Origin: Sphagnum magellanicum
Taxonomy: Eukaryota; Streptophyta; Sphagnopsida; Sphagnales; Sphagnaceae
DNA: 64,000 bases
Direction: 5' to 3'
Assembly: GCA_021904315.1 (NCBI GenBank)
Contig: CM038917.1
Coordinates: 9,718,041 to 9,782,040, forward strand
A program made the position numbers and the translations under genes. The notes beneath the pieces are model-generated. The model did not search any database and was not told where the DNA came from. It worked only from the letters and a program-made list of their open reading frames with translations. Positions within the stretch are counted from its first letter, which is position 1. Each line of letters opens with the position of its first letter. Shown here piece after piece: positions 35,101 to 46,504 of this stretch.

Positions 35101-38100
35101 ACTTGGGTGGCTCCTTTGATTGTGTTTTTACCTATGCCTATGTTGATTGCACATGCATTTGTCAACCGAATAATTTGATTTCAATATTCATTCAGCATGT
35201 CAATGTCAAAAATGCCAATGATGTCCATTTGGCACTCGAAAGCTTATTCAACATGCTTATGTAGATTTGTGCATGTGGATGTTGAATGCACAAATTGTTC
35301 ACATGTCACTTTGATTTTCTTTCCATGTTCTTTCAACATGTGTTCATAAAATGTCAAATGAACACCAATTTTGTATCTTTGCAGAACTTTTCTCACGAAG
35401 AGAATAGGTATGTTCCCAAATTTTTATATAATTTCATGATTTTACTCAAAATTTTACCATTATTTAAACAAGCTTCCATACAATTTAAACCATGATTTAA
35501 ATCCAGAGTCATATTGGGCTAGCAAATCTGTGCACAACCCACCCTAAACCACGAACTAGTTTATTTTCAAACTAGCCTGAGAATGGTGCAGCCTGGAACT
35601 GAAATGCAAGGTGAGCAATTAGGGTTTCGCGCTTGTGTGGTGCACATCGCATAGGTTTCTTAATGGACACATGATAGACATGGGCTAGAAACATAGCAAG
35701 TAATTTGCAGCTTCAAAATGTTAGACATACTATTATACTTGTAGTCATTTGTATGAGAAGTGTACCATGAAAAGGAGCAAGTGCTTACACCAACAAGCGA
35801 AGTAGCATGTGTACACACTACTGAAATCTCCTCAAGTTTGTCAAATGATGAGTACACACATACTGATTTGATTTCAGTTCGAAAATATGCTGATTTGTGC
35901 GAAGCAGAGAACGGCAGTTAATTGCACTCAAGACAAAGAACTGCAAACAGAATCCAAGTTACCAGTTTACAGAGTTCAGGTATTTTCAGTTTTTAGTTTT
36001 AAAATATGATATATTAACAATTATGCAAAAGAATTAACTTCCGTAATCCAGATAGAGAGAAAGATTGAGTGCACTACATCCCACGACTGCAAATCTACAA
36101 GACTTAAGATGATCCGGCCTGTTCAATTATGCATATAATATACTCGTTCTTAAAATTCCTTGTTGGATTTGCGACTAAAAATACACACGCAGGAGATCCA
36201 CAAGAAATTTAGTCGTTGAGGAGATTTTATCATAGAAAACTAAATTCAATTTACAAAAATTCTTGTTGAAAGAAAGCTCGCTCTAGTTATATATTACTTC
36301 CAGCCTTAGCCGATACCCCCTCGATACCAGTGTTGGTGTGGTGTCCACATTTGAACGTATCAGGTGGTCCTGGTATTGGGTAACTTGGAAAAATTTGTTA
36401 TCAGCCTGGTCCTGCTCTTGGGTAACATGCAGATATCTAGCTTGCAGGCTCACGAAACGTATATGCCTCGAATTGCACGCTTTTTAATGTTCATGAAAAC
36501 TGGGAGGGATTTTTGAGACTAGATAATTTAGTTAAGTTACAGCGAATTTTCAAAACGGATATCAGAGTTCCAGCAATTGCAAATTGTACATCATGGTGTA
36601 CTTGAAGATCCGTGCACGAAAACGGAAAGAGAATTTCAGAACCAAAATTCCTTCAATACGTGCAGGTTCCAAATGCTGACGCTATTAGCCCACGAGCACT
36701 AATACAATCCGGGGGCCGGTGTCGTGAGCTTGCAAGCTAGATATCGTATGTGGGACCCCAGCGGAAGCAGCAGCACGTTGTAATATTATTAATCAAACTG
36801 GCACAGAACACAATGATGGCAATAACAGTACTGAAGCAGTTTTTTTAAACTGCACAGCAGGCTGCAATATATCTCTATATTCTTCAACTGATGGTCTCTC
36901 CACCTTCATAGAGAATCCACCCCCGGCTAGACCGGGATTCTCAAATAATATGCCAAGGTATTACTCAATAAGTGCTCCCAGTTTATAATGGGAGGTATTA
37001 GCCAAGGTTAAAACAGTGACAAACCGTTTTGGAATTAGAAATTTCATGTAGCCAATGAGAAATGCTCTAAGCATTTCTACGAGTTCTAATTAATTAATCT
37101 AGTTTTTGAACATTCAAATGTGCTTCATCACATTCTAAGTCATAAGTTCTGGATTAATATATATAACATTATCTTTATCCAATTCATGAGAAATAAAATC
37201 TGAGGCCCTAATGTATTTCATGATCTGTGATCTGCATATATGGGGATCATCGATCACAGTTCAGAATTCATGGCTTTTATAATCAGCAGCTGGTTAGATT
37301 GATCAGTATCTTGTATTGGGACGATATCTCTCACATGGTTCGTGCTATGACCACTGTATGCTATTCTAGTGCTTGTTGAGTAGTGTCACCTGTTGAGCTG
37401 GATCTTGACATTTAGCACATCAACCCATCATGAGAGATCTCAAATGAATAGCTGCAAAAGATGATCTGCAAAGAAAGTGCCTATCGACTACTTCATTTGT
37501 TCAAGTTATATTGTACACTGGTCACAATCAGTAGCTCTAGTCGTGCAGAATACATTAAAGTGATGTAGAGCTGTGATATGGAACTTATGCTGAAAGCAGA
37601 GAGCTAGCTGATGGAGAATGATACACAACACCTTCAACAATTTATCCAATGTTTAGTCCAACAACTTTTGATATATATATAACCAACTGACCAGCTGGAC
37701 GAACGAATTCACATATATTTGAAACTCAAAAAAGAAACTTGGATTCTGATGAGAGCGGTTGAAAGATGACTACCTAAGTACGACCAGCACATTGTGGAAG
37801 ACATCCTGGAGTCAACTTCCACTAAATAAATTGTGACGAGAATACTGTCTGCAAGTACCCCGTCTGAATCCTTCAAATGTTACAAGACAATTACCTTTGC
37901 AAACAATGTGTAATGAATGACAATTACCTGTGCAAACAATGTGCAAAGAGTTAACCCTGTACACCTATAGTATCATGAATTGCCCATTGACCACTGGACT
38001 TGTAAATTACTAGTGTCTACTATCTAGCTGCTTATGGATGAAGGGCCTCAAGTTCTCAACGCCCAACAATTGATCCTGGATGAAGTTGCAACTGGTACAA

Positions 38101-38922
38101 TATGCTGCAGAGATCCTCGTCTCGATTTGGCAGCCCGTTATAAACCTTAGTAATTGCGTAGCTGTTGTGTTTTGGATCCTTGTGGGAACACTTCATGGCC
38201 ATGCCTGCTCGAAGGACAAGAGTCTGACATGATCATGATCTGCAGGCAATTGCTAGCAGCTACTGTATGTCTCAAGGTTGAGAGCCACAGCTGATGAGGT
38301 CTATTGATTTGGTTCAAATTTCTTCAATGAGTATCGAATTTTTCAATCAGTTAGTTTTGATTCTGTGAACTCCTTCTCCAAATTTGTGCATCGTCTCGAC
38401 ATGAGCACGTAGTAGACGTCACCAGCTGCTTGGCATGCTCTCGTCATTGTTGATGAAGCTGCCGGCAACAATGATGATCCGTTGTGATCCGTTGTGGTGA
38501 GTTTTCTTGAACCCTTCCGAAAAAGCTGTAGACAATGTCGTTACACACCGTGCTAAAAAGAATTCCCTGAGCGCTAGAAAACCCATCATGAACTACATAG
38601 AATCATGATCCATTTACAGACGGTTGAACCTTGCTTAATCTCCGCTGCAAACTGAACCTGACTCCAGCTATGGTGCAGCAGCTGGCCCCCAATGTTTACA
38701 AAGCATTGGATCATGCTGTCAGGCGTCTGGCGAGTCTGTAAAGGACCACGAGTGATCACTATTCCTGAGCACAAAGCTTCACATATTCACATTGTGCAAG
38801 ATCTGTTCAGTATGTATATATGTTCAGCTGATCATGCACGACCAGCTGCATGATCATGTTGTGTACAGACGAAGTTCAAACCTCGATGTCAGTGGAATAT
38901 GGGTACTGATCTGCCAACAGGT
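32134..38922. other. AT-rich intergenic DNA, then mixed DNA downstream of NAC
   Basis: 32.1-35.5 kb is extremely AT-rich with palindromic A/T runs and an (AT)n run at 33883-33901. From about 35.5 kb composition becomes more balanced but no domain is recognisable in any frame. The final kilobase should include the NAC 3' UTR. An inverted repeat is listed separately. Confidence 0.5.
36432..36745. repeat. Inverted repeat, 24-bp arms about 310 bp apart
   Basis: gatatctagcttgcaggctcacga (36432-36455) is the reverse complement, with one mismatch, of 36722-36745. Weaker similarity continues outwards to GGGT on both sides (about 36420 and 36759). It could be the termini of a small non-autonomous DNA element; no target duplication was clear. 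Confidence 0.65.
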
Positions 38923-40979
38923 CTAGTAGCATGACCAAAGAGATTCTGACACCAGGTCGACGGGGCCAGCACCAATTACATCGGAAGTCCCAAAGTTACG
39001 GTTGGAGTTCGTGTTGTACACGAATTCCCCTTGCTCATCCCCACTGCATAGAAATTCACAAGAAGACTGATCAGCAAGGTCACTGAAGCTCTCATGGAGA
39101 GCAACCATTGGAGACTCGGAAGGGACGTCGTACAGCTGCACTGCGTTATCCCCGCGAGCTGCACCCCAGCAGTTCGCTGTGGCGTAGTGATCAGGTCCGC
39201 ACCTGAGTATATGAGTACTCTGGGCTTCATCCTCTCCCTCGCCCATACAGTCGTAAGCTGGATCCTGCTGCTGCATCTTGGTTCGAACGGTACTCCTGTA
39301 TCGGTAAGAATGCTGAGCAGCTGCTGTTGGGTATGAGGATTTCATTGACGAGATTTTTGATTGCATTAGGGCACTAGCTTGTGAATCACTGATCTCTTGC
39401 TTCAATAGCCTTGACAGGTTCGCACTCGCGGCAGAACCCAACAACGCTTTGCAGCTCGCCGTATTGTGCATGTCAATTCCCGGAGACCACATACGGTCGA
39501 CCGATTTGAGTGCTGTTGCATCGGCGGCACTGCAAGGGTTGCTTCTCACCATCCACGGGCCGAGAGAGGAACAGTCAGTGGGAACCGGACAACCTTCGTC
39601 CGTGCAGACTGTAGGGTTAGGCGACTGATCCTGATCATGATCCAAATCATCATGGCTGGGTAGTGAAGAATGTGCATCATTGACGACTTGGTAAGTCGCG
39701 ATGGAACTTGGCATGTAATTTGCGTACAGAAATGGCTTCTTGTTGGCCGCATTTTTCTGGAAGATTCGGCAAACAACCCATTCATCCTGCAATAAACAAC
39801 TCTAAACCATTAAACCAACAACACATGTGTATGCCTACCATGACACTCACTGGTATTCAGGGCACATCAATTCTAAGCTCCTGGAAATTTCAGCATCTCC
39901 ACCGGCGCTCAGTACGTGGCCCTGGAAATCTTAGATGAGGTGGAGCACTCAAATCCAGTGGATCTACTGGAAGACTGCTGTGAACCTGGAAAAATGCACA
40001 GCTTTCAGAGCACTGAAGGAGCCCTGGAACAGTCCAATAAATAGAGTGATATCGTATTTATAGACTGCTCCCTGTTTCTGATTTGTTAAATCATTTGATC
40101 AGTCAAGCCTGTGGGTTGCTATTAGCCTGTTTGCACTCCCAGTTTTAGTTTTATGGGTGGGGTTCGAAACAAAAGTAACTAAAACTTGGATGTGAGAAAT
40201 TTTTTTGCAGGGTCACATACTGAGCATCTCACATACACTACAAGTCTGGATTTGTGTACAAGCGGAGTTGCTGGAAAACTTGAATACCTTGGATAGACGT
40301 GGGTGATGATGCAGATTACTAGTACTTCTGTCATCGACCTCGCAGCGATACTCATGCATAATCCAGTTGGTTTTCACTCCCCGGGGAGCACGTCCTTTAT
40401 AGAAAACTAAAGTCTTCTTCATTCCGACAAGATGACCGCGAACTGGTCGAGAGCCGGTGGTCACCACGTCCCTGTCTTTGCCTGTGGCCTTCCAGTACCC
40501 TGCTTCAGTGGCCCGGTTGGTTCGCATCCCTGTAGGGTACTTTCTGTCCCTCAGACTGAAGAAGTACCACTCCTTCTCCCCGATCTTGGATTTCTCTGCA
40601 AGACCATGCATACAACAGCTTCTCTTGTTAGGATCTGAAGAAACCCATGACTTTAGGGAGCAATTAGGATGCAGCTAAAGTGAAATTGGTCATCTCGGAA
40701 ATGTTGCTGACGGTGATCAGAGAAAGGGTCGAAAGCTGGAGGGGAAGAAGTCATACCAGGCAGATCCCAGGGCTCACACTTGTTGAGGTCGACTTCAGAT
40801 ATTGCATGTACTTTGAAATTAGCGTTCAGCAACTTCCGTGCAAGATAGTAACTAACGAGCTCTTCGTCTGTCGGGTGGAAACGGAAACCTGGTGGGAGCC
40901 ATGCAGGCTCCGACTCCAGCTTGCCTTCCTCATAAGTAAATGCTCCGATATTGTCGCTGCTAGGCTTGAAGACCGCCAT
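38923..40979 (-). CDS. NAC domain transcription factor
   Basis: Predicted nuclear protein of 464 residues. Exons on the minus strand: 40979-40757, 40595-40288, 39786-38923; phases agree and both introns are GT-AG. The NAC domain fills exons 1 and 2 and the start of exon 3: [19 protein letters not shown] (A), the B/C region [40 protein letters not shown] (C), [26 protein letters not shown] and TNWIMHEYR (D), and DEWVVCRIF (E). Intron positions, after DLP and before DEWVVCR, are the usual two of this family. The C-terminal 250 residues are serine-rich with low-complexity stretches and end [14 protein letters not shown]; such tails act in transcription activation. The domain resembles the NAM/CUC/ORE1 group. 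I saw no miR164-type target (peptide E-H-V-S-C-F) in exon 3. The start is the first ATG in frame; the frame stays open upstream without an ATG. Confidence 0.93.
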
Positions 40980-42100
40980 GAGAACTTGTAAGGAACGTCT
41001 CTTGAGCACCTGCTGCAGTGGTTGCACTACTGAACTGCAAATCTAGATGCAGCCGGCAAATTTTATCGATTCAGCTTATATGATCTGCATGCGGATGAGA
41101 GCCTTGATCAGTACTGAAATTCCTTGACCTCTTAACCAAAGATCTGGATAAACACTGATGCAAAATACAGACGGTACAATAGATGGGCAAATGTTCTACA
41201 GAGACCTCAGAAACTTCTCTCAAAGTGTCTATCTGTTATATTAGCTTCGATCTGAAGAAACCTATTCTGTTTACGAATTTCCGAACCCCTAATGGAAAGA
41301 GACTAAAATAGGTCGCAAGCTGGTCTAGATGGTTTGAGAAACACAAAAACTCAAAACTTTCGGATGCAGATGCTCCATGCTGTTTCCCGAGTCGCAACAA
41401 AGCAAAAAAAAACCAGAGAGAATTACTAGAAGTTGACAGAAGCCGAGAATATCAAGCTCTTAAGACTCACCGGGATCAACTTGGAACATGGGTCGGTCCA
41501 GGACAAAGAAGTTATGAAATATATGTAGCAGCTGGCAATAATAGCTAGAGTAGTCCAAAAAGCTCAATCATGAGAGTTCTCGGGATTCAAAGCTGTTTCT
41601 GACTAGAGCTTGTAATACGACTAGTACTAGGGTTGTTGATTGAACACTAGCAGAGGCGGCGTCATTTGGAAGACACAAGGACACTAGACTTGAGGTTAAA
41701 AACTTGAAGCTGATAGATCAACAAAGATCGTTAGCAAGAAACAATGCCAGCTGATGTATAACAAGCAAGGATGCATTCCCACTGAACGTAGCAGACACGA
41801 AACAGAAAAGCCCTGGGTACAGAGAGAGATCAGATCGACTTTTGCACAGAGACTAGTTAGAGAGAGAGACGGAGACAGAGAAAGAAAGCTAGCGCAGCAA
41901 TTACCAAACCCAAAAAACCAAACATGACAATACCAGGGGTGGGGATTGTATAGCAGCGTGTGAGATCAGGAGAAGAGCTGGGAAGGTGCGCGAGTCACAG
42001 GGGACTTAGGTAGGACCCGCTGTTGTGATGACTGTGCGAGGGAAAACAAGACCAGACGACTCCTCTCCAGTACTGAGCTTCGTTATATAAATACATGTAC
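40980..42100 (-). promoter_or_regulatory. Probable long leader and promoter of the NAC gene
   Basis: No coding frame is seen. On the minus strand a TATA-like TATTTATATAAC sits at 42082-42093. Downstream of it is a pyrimidine-rich stretch (complement of gagagagagacggagacaga, about 41859-41880), a pattern common in plant leaders. If this TATA box is used the leader is about 1 kb, possibly with an intron. The TATA core is palindromic, so the direction is inferred from the neighbouring gene. Confidence 0.4.
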
Positions 42101-42998
42101 AAGCTCAGCGGTAGATTCTTATATATCCTTGGGTCGAAGTCCTCAATTCAAAAACCGTTAAAAGTCTCATTGGAGACTGGTCATTATGAAATAATAAACA
42201 CATGGTTGGTTGAAGAAGAGGAGGGGAAAAAATGGATTCATCTTGCCTTACAAATTTTGCATCACCAAATTTGCAGATCTATGATCTTAGCTAGACTGGT
42301 ACACTTACCCCTAGAGAGTCTGATGCATGCACCTGCTCATATTGGTAATTATGCTCTTGATCAATTTTGTAATAAGTCAAGTTGCGCGTTTTGCTTTATT
42401 CCGCTTGTTTTTCTCCCTTGAGATCTTATTTGTTTTCTTTCGAGAAAGGAATATGCTCACTGGATGAAGGATCTGAGGAGGAGGAGGAGGAGGCTAGATC
42501 TCTAAGTCTTCCACGACACTGGCCTGGAAAATCACAAACTAATTTACTTGCCACTAACACGTCTGTTATATTCCTTTATCCTTAATCCCCAAATCCCATT
42601 AATAGTAAGCTGCTTCATTCCATCAAAGTGGCCGGAAGGTAAGGTAGACTTGGACCAAAGAAAAAAGGGTTGTAATTACTAGTGATGAGTAACTACTACC
42701 TTATGGAATGGTCAGTTTCGACAGGCAAAGTTCCAAAATCAATTAATTTTAGGCTATGAGGTCATTTTGGACACTTGACCTAAAAGTTTTTAAGGTTCAA
42801 CACATGGGTTTTCAAATATTTGGACTCTAATTTTATATATATGTCTTTTGTCCATTACTTTTCCACTCTTATAGTTGTTTCAGAAGATATTATCTGGGAA
42901 TTATCATTCAAGAGATAAGGTATAATCCTTAATTTGGTTTGGGTTTGATTTTGTTGCCATTAGTTTTTAGTTATCAAGATTCTTTTCTCTTACTATGG

Positions 42999-43020
42999 AA
43001 TGTGAGCCATAGCTCACATT
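42999..43020. repeat. Perfect palindrome, 9-bp arms
   Basis: AATGTGAGC and GCTCACATT flank the 4-nt loop cata. It lies in non-coding DNA about 2 kb upstream of the NAC start. Unknown function. Confidence 0.7.
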
Positions 43021-43583
43021 AGGCAACATGGAATAATTTTCACATTTTCATTGCTCCAATTTGAAAATTTTAAAACATTCATCACAATATGGATTATATA
43101 TAATTTTAAATACAAATCATCAAAATGCCCATGAAATTTCTTATAATTCTCTTTTTATGATTTTTATAATTTCCGCCAAATCTGACGAGAAGGTAGAGTA
43201 GCTACATAGATAGCTGGGTTACTAAATATAGAAACAGCGAAAGCGTGCACTTTGCAGTGCAATTGCGGAGTCACTTGAGAGTGATCATAGGTCAGCAAAG
43301 CACCTGCACGGAATCAGCCACGAGTCTGGCCTGCAGTCTATCAATCCCCACGAGGGCAAGCACATCCATTGCAATCATATGGAGACCTTGTAATAGCGAC
43401 TTGACCGCTTCCCAGTCCCAACCCACCGCCCCCAAAACCTCCTAGAGACGTATATACAGATGGCGGCCAAGGTTTCCGGGCAGGAGGAAGAGCTGCCGAT
43501 TGATTCTATTTATCTATCTATGACGCGAATCCAGGCACTCTTAGGCTCTAGGCTTGAAAATCTTGCACATGATCTAGATCGCC

Positions 43584-43603
43584 GGGGAGGGGGGGAAGGG
43601 GGG
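43584..43603 (+). other. G-tract cluster, possible G-quadruplex
   Basis: Runs of 4, 7 and 6 guanines separated by A and AA satisfy the usual four-run G3+ pattern, because the run of 7 can supply two. Its position in non-coding DNA gives no clue to a role. Confidence 0.5.
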
Positions 43604-43856
43604 AAAGAAAGTGACAGTAAAGAGATTAGATCACGTCAGTGATGTCTGCAAAAAGACCAGCCGCCACTCTGGCTTCTAGCGTAGAATTATGTTTTACTAC
43701 TTATCCGTGCCCGGTAATTCAGGAGAGTACCTGATGCACCACCTTCGTCGGATTCACACTGCCGGTCTGATCAGTCCTTGCTCTAGTGGACTATGTAGAC
43801 TGCTAATTTACGCTACTGGCTGTTGAGAGGTCAGAACCTGCACGACCCGACGAACA

Positions 43857-43910
43857 GTACCCCCACCCTGCCCAGCAGCAGCAGCGAGCTCGTGCCGCAG
43901 CTGGGGGTAC
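43857..43910. repeat. Inverted repeat with 9-bp perfect arms in GC-rich DNA
   Basis: GTACCCCCA (43857-43865) pairs with TGGGGGTAC (43902-43910) around a 36-nt interior rich in cag triplets (cccagcagcagcagcgagct). Further weak pairing inside is possible. Confidence 0.55.
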
Positions 43911-46317
43911 GTGACGGTAGCGTGAAACTAGACTTAGACTTGCATGTAACTACCACGTGAACATCACCCAAGCATGCAACATATGGCATGATGTAATTTC
44001 ATGCTGCTGCTTTCATGGAGGAGTAATAAGCTAGCTAACCACCTAAAGATAACTGGAAGTGCAAACTACTTAAGACTATATCTTTAATGCTTTTTCTTCA
44101 CTTGTTAAAATGATGAAAGAAAGGGAGGGAAAAAAGCATACAAACAAAATCCAATCCACCTAAGAAACTTGTGTTTCCAACCAAGGGACCTAGATGTGAA
44201 AGTTGTTCTTTGGGACGTGCTATAGTCACTCATCCAACCAGAATACAATCTTTTAAGGAAGGAAGTTCGTTTTGTCTAATCGTGACCGAGTTCTCCCAAA
44301 CCATGACGTCCTCACTGCACTCTTGGTTGGTACAGTTGGAAAGCCATTAATGAATGGGGTGCACTGAGTTTGTTTTCTAATGTTTAGATGTGCTGTGGAT
44401 GAGTTATTGAATATTGAACAAATTTGTGAATAAAATTCAAAAGTAAAATTTTTAAAGAAATTAAGGCATTATGCTAAGTTGGTATTGTTGGAAATTGCTC
44501 AATGAGTAGGATTTCTGGAGATGTAGTTTTGTAATTTTTAGAACTAAGGTAGGGAATTTTGAGTAATTTTCGTCATTGGAAATTCAATAGAAATTCAAAA
44601 TTCAAATTCCATTAGTTGGGCAACAAGTTCACACTTGGGCCAACAGCATAGGCCATCTACATAACCTTATGTTCAAAAGTTTTCAAGCTTCTAATCGGTC
44701 CTCCCCTCATCTTCCACTATGCATAACCTCTCCCTCTTCTTTTTTCTTGCATACATCAATCTAGACAAAGAATTGTTATGGATTTTAATCCATGGGGAGG
44801 AGGGTTACATATTTTTTCATCCATCTACAAGAAGGTTATCCAACTTTTCATCCACCCACATGAAGTTTATGGGGTCACTTTTAAACCTCTGCACAGAAGG
44901 CTATGTCTAGATTAGCATCTCTGGGTGGTTACCTAGTCCATAAGATGCACCAAGAAAAGAAACAATAAGGTAGATCTAGATAGCCTGGTCGTTGAACACA
45001 TAAACTTGGTTTGGAGATATTGCTACCATCATCTAAACCTCGCATCAAATTCAAAGATATTAAATGACCAAAATGCATGTGAACAGAAAATGGACCCACT
45101 TAATTCTCTGGAATACACACTCAACAAAATTGTCACAAATTTTGGAGCCATAATTTTTGAAAACTGACACCTGGCCAAATATGGAGATGTCTTTGAGACC
45201 TTCAATGAAGTTTGAACAGGTGTGCAAATCCACTTGATGGTAGTTTACCAAACAACGAGAAAACTTTACAACGTTCCTAGGAAACAACTATAGTACAAGG
45301 AACTTGTGTTGACAGATTGGAAAAAAACATTTTGGACATACCTAGACCTGATGTTGTCCTAAAAAGATTGACTTTCTACCTAGATTAGGTGACTGTGGAG
45401 ATGCAAAACATTTCCATCACAAACTAATGTCCTCCTCCAAGGAAATTATGTGGACTGTATGATTGGTATGATTGGCTTGCCTAAGCAAGGACGATACCAA
45501 GCTGCCTCTTATTAGAAGAGTAATGATGCAAAGGATTGTTCACAACTGTTCTTCCTTTTTTTCTTGGAACAAAAAGGGAAATACCCATTGCCAGGAAAGA
45601 AGAGAACAACCGCAGGACCAGAACCAAGGGCCATCAGGTTCACAACACTGTTTGAACAGCTAATGTTATTCCCACTGAAATAGTAAGGACAATGATTAGA
45701 TTTGACTTTCTGAAGCATGCAAGCCACAAACTAAGCCAACGGGGCCGCCCCGCCCATTCTGTAGACTGTTGTCTAACAACTCCACAAGTTGAATTTACAT
45801 GCCCACATTGTGTATTTTATGTGACCCACTACTAAGTGAAGCATCCATTGTTTATCTATTTTGACTCAGTGATCGGATGAACTGGATTTGAGTTACCAAT
45901 TGGCTGCAGGGATTCACCTTGGTAATCTATCTTGTAAACCCTCCTACCTCCACCTCAAGCTACCTATGTACTTATCTATGTCAGTGGGTAGGTATCATAG
46001 GGTAGTTGCTAGGAAATTTAAGCCGCTACTGTGTTTGTAACGGTGTTACTATGTATGCCGTTACTATGTATGTATGTAAGCAAATTGGTGGGTACTAGGT
46101 ATGCAAATATGTGTGGATTGTTAGTACATAGCTAACCAACCATGGTTAGCTACTGGAATACAAAGAAAAAGTGTTTCCTGTCCACGTACCATCGATCCTG
46201 CATAGCAGGTGCTGGTTCACTCTGGCAACTTGTATAGTAAATACTACAGCTAGGTGCGCCCAATGCTTATTTCTTACATGGCCACTGACATGTCAATGGT
46301 CCTGTGCTAAAGCCTTC

Positions 46318-46504
46318 GGTGAACCAGCACCCACAGTAGTACCAGGTCCTGAATTTTTGTAGGTTGCTTCTAACTATGGTAAATATCCCATCCTAAGACC
46401 AAATGAAGATCTTGAGTCCAAATTTAACATTTCTTGGGTAGAATATGGCCACTAAAAGGCCTAACTCAAGGAGGTGAAGGTACCAGTGTGGGTGCTGGTT
46501 CACC
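46318..46504. repeat. Inverted repeat, 26-bp arms, 187 bp in total
   Basis: ggtgaaccagcacccacagt... (46318-46343) matches the reverse complement of 46479-46504 at 24 of 26 positions. A third partial copy, aggtgctggttcac, lies at 46207-46220 in the orientation of the right arm. Could be a MITE or remains of nested insertions. Confidence 0.65.
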
